Origin: an uncultured Eubacteriales bacterium
Lineage (GTDB): Bacteria > Bacillota > Clostridia > Oscillospirales > Butyricicoccaceae
Direction: 5' to 3'
Assembly: GCA_934630445.1 (NCBI GenBank)
Contig: CAKTWY010000112.1
Span: forward strand, 1-8,214
DNA length: 8,214 bases
The position numbers and the translations under genes were made by a program. This document shows, piece by piece, positions 5,736 through 8,214 of the stretch (positions within the stretch are counted from its first letter, which is position 1; each line of letters begins with the position of its first letter). A model generated the notes under the pieces. The model did no database searches. It saw only the letters and a list, made by a program, of their open reading frames with translations, and was not told where the DNA came from.

Positions 5736-7493
5736 ATGCCGTTTCCAGACGGGTTTTTGGATGAATTGTGCGCCAGGGCTGACATCGTCGATGTGGTCGG
5801 CCGCTATGTCTCTCTCAAGCGCAGCGGCTCGGGTTACCTGGGCCTGTGTCCGTTCCACAATGAAAAAACACCGTCGTTTTCTGTGTCGCAGGACAAGCAG
5901 GTCTATCACTGTTTCGGCTGCGGCGTGGGCGGGGGCGTCATCAATTTTCTCATGCGGGCGGAAAATCTCGATTTTCAGGACGCGGTGCACAGACTGGCGG
6001 ATATGTACAACATGCCTGTGCCGGAAAAGGCGGCGAACGACGAGCTGCGCGCGCGCCGCATGCGCGTATACGCGCTCAACCGCGACGCCGCGCGCTTTTA
6101 TCACGAAATGCTCCTTTCGCCGCGCGGCGCGCAGGCGCGGCAGTATTTTGCCGCGCGCGCTCTGTCTGCCAAAACGGTGCGCAATTTCGGCCTGGGCTAT
6201 GTGCCCGACGGATGGACGAACCTCCTGGATGAGATGACCGCGCGCGGATACACGAAATCGGAGCTTCTCGACGCAGGCCTTGCCGTCAAAAACGACAAGG
6301 GCGGGCTGTACGACCGTTTCCGCAATCGCGTCATGTTTCCCATCGTGGATGTGCGCGGCAACGTCATCGGCTTCGGCGGGCGCGTGCTCGATTCGTCGCT
6401 GCCGAAATATTTAAACTCTCCGGATACAATCGCGTTTAATAAAAGCCGCAACCTGTTTGCCCTGAACCTGGCGAAAAATTCGAAGATGGGCAGGCTGATC
6501 CTCGCCGAAGGGTATATGGACGTGATCGCGCTGCATCAGGCAGGGATCGACTGCGCGGTGGCGTCGCTCGGCACGTCGCTCACGGAGGAGCAGGCGCGGC
6601 TGATGACGCGCTATACAAAAGAGGTCGTCATCTGCTACGATGCGGACAGCGCCGGCGTGAAGGCCGCGCAGCGCGCCATTGAGATCCTCCGGCGCGCAGG
6701 GCTCGAGGTGAAGGTGCTGCGCATACCGGGAGCGAAGGACCCGGACGAATATATCAAGGCCAACGGGGCGGAGAGTTTTCTCGGCCTTTTGGACCGGAGC
6801 GAGAGCCATCTGGAATATAAGCTGCTCAACATCAAGGCAAAATACGCGCTTGAAAACGATGAGGACCGCGTCGCCTATCTGAAAGACGCGGCCAGGCTCC
6901 TGGCCGCAGTGGAAAGCCCGATCGAGCGGGAAATATACGCCGGGCGCGTATCTGAAACGGCGCGCGTGCCCAAAGAGGCGATGCTGCAGGAAATCGCGCG
7001 CGAGCGGCGCGCATATGCAAACCGCCAGAAGCGCGAGGAAAAGCGCGGCGCGCTTGCGCCCGAGCGCGCCTTCCAGCCGGCGGAGCGCTCTCTGCGATAT
7101 GCCGACACGCGCTCCGCTGTTGCGGAGGAGGGCGTTATCGCCCTTGCGTTCAAGGACGCGGACCTTTTGCGTGCCGCGTCGGAAAAGCTTTCGCCGGATC
7201 GTTTTTCCTCGGAATTTTTGAGGCGGGTGTATACCATCCTCCTCGAGCGCTGCGAGAACGGGCGGGCGATCTCTCTGTCTGCGATGGAGGACGTCCTGAC
7301 ACCGGAGGAGAGCGCGCATCTGACGTTAATCCTCTCCAGGCCTGTCAAGCATGTCAATGCCAAACAGGAGCTTGAGGATTACATAGACAGAATTCAGACC
7401 CAGGCACTCGCATCATCGGCGCAGTCGGAAGAGGATCTCCTCACCCTGGCGGCGCGCCGGCACAAAGAGAAAAAGAGTTATGGGGGACAATGA
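5736..7493 (+). CDS. dnaG: DNA primase DnaG
   Basis: 585 aa, within the usual range for bacterial primases. DnaG makes the RNA primers for chromosomal replication together with the replicative helicase. The N-terminal zinc-binding domain has the CHC2 ligands Cys38, His41, Cys59 and Cys62 in LCPFHNEKTPSF and HCFGCG. The RNA polymerase domain includes RFRNRVMFPI (194-203) and GFGGRVL (212-218). The TOPRIM fold follows, with LAEGYMDVIALHQAG (256-270, Glu258 and Asp262) and YDADSAG (301-307, Asp302 and Asp304) as metal-binding acidic residues. KDPDEYI marks the end of the catalytic core. The C-terminal part (about 400-585) is charged and less conserved, as expected for the helicase-binding domain. 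The start is set by AGGAG (5725-5729), 6 bp before the ATG. The stop TGA is separated from the chosen rpoD ATG by one base. Nothing essential is missing. Confidence 0.97.
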   Translation: MPFPDGFLDELCARADIVDVVGRYVSLKRSGSGYLGLCPFHNEKTPSFSVSQDKQVYHCFGCGVGGGVINFLMRAENLDFQDAVHRLADMYNMPVPEKAANDELRARRMRVYALNRDAARFYHEMLLSPRGAQARQYFAARALSAKTVRNFGLGYVPDGWTNLLDEMTARGYTKSELLDAGLAVKNDKGGLYDRFRNRVMFPIVDVRGNVIGFGGRVLDSSLPKYLNSPDTIAFNKSRNLFALNLAKNSKMGRLILAEGYMDVIALHQAGIDCAVASLGTSLTEEQARLMTRYTKEVVICYDADSAGVKAAQRAIEILRRAGLEVKVLRIPGAKDPDEYIKANGAESFLGLLDRSESHLEYKLLNIKAKYALENDEDRVAYLKDAARLLAAVESPIEREIYAGRVSETARVPKEAMLQEIARERRAYANRQKREEKRGALAPERAFQPAERSLRYADTRSAVAEEGVIALAFKDADLLRAASEKLSPDRFSSEFLRRVYTILLERCENGRAISLSAMEDVLTPEESAHLTLILSRPVKHVNAKQELEDYIDRIQTQALASSAQSEEDLLTLAARRHKEKKSYGGQ

Positions 7494-7497
7494 AATG
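7480..7497 (+). promoter_or_regulatory. Coupled dnaG stop / rpoD start with two candidate ATGs
   Basis: Two in-frame ATGs precede the rpoD body, at 7480 and 7495. The second has GGGGGA seven bases upstream and forms TGA-A-ATG with the dnaG stop, a layout typical of translational coupling. The first has only AAGAG-like purines upstream and would overlap dnaG by 14 bp. The second is preferred. Confidence 0.6.
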
Positions 7498-8214
7498 GCA
7501 GCAGCACCGGAAAACAAAAAGCAGGCGGTCAAGGACCTGATCGAACTTGGCAAAAAGAAGGGAAAGCTCAGCTATAAAGAGATCGCCGCAGCGGTCGAAG
7601 AGCTTGAGCTCAGCCCTGAAAAAATGGAGCGTCTTTATGAAACGCTCGACAGCCTTGGCGTGGAGATCACGGTCGACGACTTGATCGCCGAGCCGCTTCT
7701 TGACCTCGATATCGATCCGGAGGAGATTCCGCCGGATTTTGAAGATCTGGAGGAAGTGCCCGAGGAGGAGATCGTCGACCCCGTCGTGCTTTCGGAAGGA
7801 CTTGCGATCGACGACCCCGTGCGCATGTATTTAAAAGAGATTGGAAAGGTCGACCTTCTTTCGCCCGAGGAGGAGGTAGAGCTTGCCGAGCGCATGGCCA
7901 ACGGCGATGAGGAAGCAAAGCGCCGCCTGGCAGAGGCGAACCTCCGCCTTGTTGTCAGCATCGCAAAGCGCTATGTCGGGCGCGGCATGCTTTTCCTGGA
8001 TTTGATCCAGGAAGGGAATCTGGGCCTCATTAAAGCGGTCGAGAAGTTTGACTGCACAAAGGGCTTTAAGTTCTCGACCTATGCCACGTGGTGGATCCGC
8101 CAGGCGATCACGCGCGCGATTGCCGATCAGGCGCGCACGATCCGCATTCCCGTGCACATGGTCGAGACGATCAACAAAGTGATCCGTGTTTCGCGCCAGC
8201 TCCTGCAGGACCTG
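7495..8214 (+). CDS. rpoD: Primary (housekeeping) sigma factor RpoD/SigA, 3'-truncated by window end
   Basis: The first 240 codons are visible; clostridial SigA proteins are about 360-400 aa, so regions 3 and 4 are mostly beyond the window. Region 1.1 (about 8-65) is followed by an acidic linker (70-95) and region 1.2 with DDPVRMYLKEIG (106-117). Region 2 follows with NLRLVVSIAKRYVGRGM (149-165), FLDLIQEGNLGLIKAVEKFD (167-186), KGFKFSTYATWWIRQAI (189-205) and RIPVHMVETINK (217-228), which cover core binding, promoter melting and -10 recognition. The near-invariant primary-sigma sequence makes this the vegetative factor rather than an alternative one. I chose ATG 7495, one base after the dnaG stop, because GGGGGA (7482-7487) lies 7 bp upstream. 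An in-frame ATG at 7480 would add five residues and overlap dnaG. Position 187 is Cys where many primary sigmas have Tyr. Confidence 0.97.
   Translation, partial: MAAAPENKKQAVKDLIELGKKKGKLSYKEIAAAVEELELSPEKMERLYETLDSLGVEITVDDLIAEPLLDLDIDPEEIPPDFEDLEEVPEEEIVDPVVLSEGLAIDDPVRMYLKEIGKVDLLSPEEEVELAERMANGDEEAKRRLAEANLRLVVSIAKRYVGRGMLFLDLIQEGNLGLIKAVEKFDCTKGFKFSTYATWWIRQAITRAIADQARTIRIPVHMVETINKVIRVSRQLLQDL

Noticed and set aside
6411..7319. 302-codon antisense open frame opposite dnaG
   Set aside because: Same shadow pattern. dnaG covers it with an intact TOPRIM domain.
1..8214. CRISPR arrays, insertion sequences, phage genes, tRNA/rRNA, riboswitches
   Set aside because: No regularly spaced repeats, transposase or integrase motifs, cloverleaf sequences or long structured leaders were seen. 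The window is almost fully occupied by housekeeping genes on one strand.

Overview
The window is a stretch of ordinary chromosome from a fairly GC-rich member of the Firmicutes, most likely a clostridial (gut-type) anaerobe. The evidence is gene content and order: lepA followed by hemW, an ACT/UPF0237 protein paired with a UPF0210 (PFL-family, DUF711) protein, and a dNTPase-dnaG-rpoD cluster, an order known from clostridia. The protein sequences look Firmicutes-like. Genus-level placement is not possible by eye. All seven protein genes lie on the + strand, and nothing looks mobile, phage-derived or CRISPR-related.

Layout. (1) 2-1399: the 3' three quarters of lepA, whose G-domain start lies before the window. 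(2) 1432-2595: hemW, a radical-SAM haem chaperone, probably co-transcribed with lepA. (3) 2644-4281: an ACT-domain protein and a UPF0210 protein only 9 bp apart, a conserved pair of unknown function, followed by a clear rho-independent terminator. (4) 4282-4603: a 322-bp AT-richer intergenic region holding that terminator, a tandem 8-bp repeat, a perfect 20-bp palindrome made of T and A tracts, and a good sigma-70-type promoter. (5) 4604-5608: a dGTPase-like HD-domain dNTP triphosphohydrolase. (6) 5736-7493: DNA primase dnaG, preceded by a hairpin and a possible internal promoter. (7) 7495-8214: the first 240 codons of rpoD/sigA, cut by the window end just after region 2.4/3.0.

How the genes fit together. 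The last three form a clostridial version of the macromolecular-synthesis operon. Nucleotide-pool control (dNTPase), priming of replication (DnaG) and the housekeeping sigma factor are transcribed together, and dnaG and rpoD are almost certainly translationally coupled. The upstream part combines translation (LepA), haem trafficking (HemW) and the uncharacterised ACT/UPF0210 pair.

I see no undescribed multi-gene system. The points most worth a second look are the function of the ACT/UPF0210 pair, the palindrome placed where an UP element would sit upstream of the dNTPase promoter, and an A9 tract inside the iron-sulfur motif of hemW.
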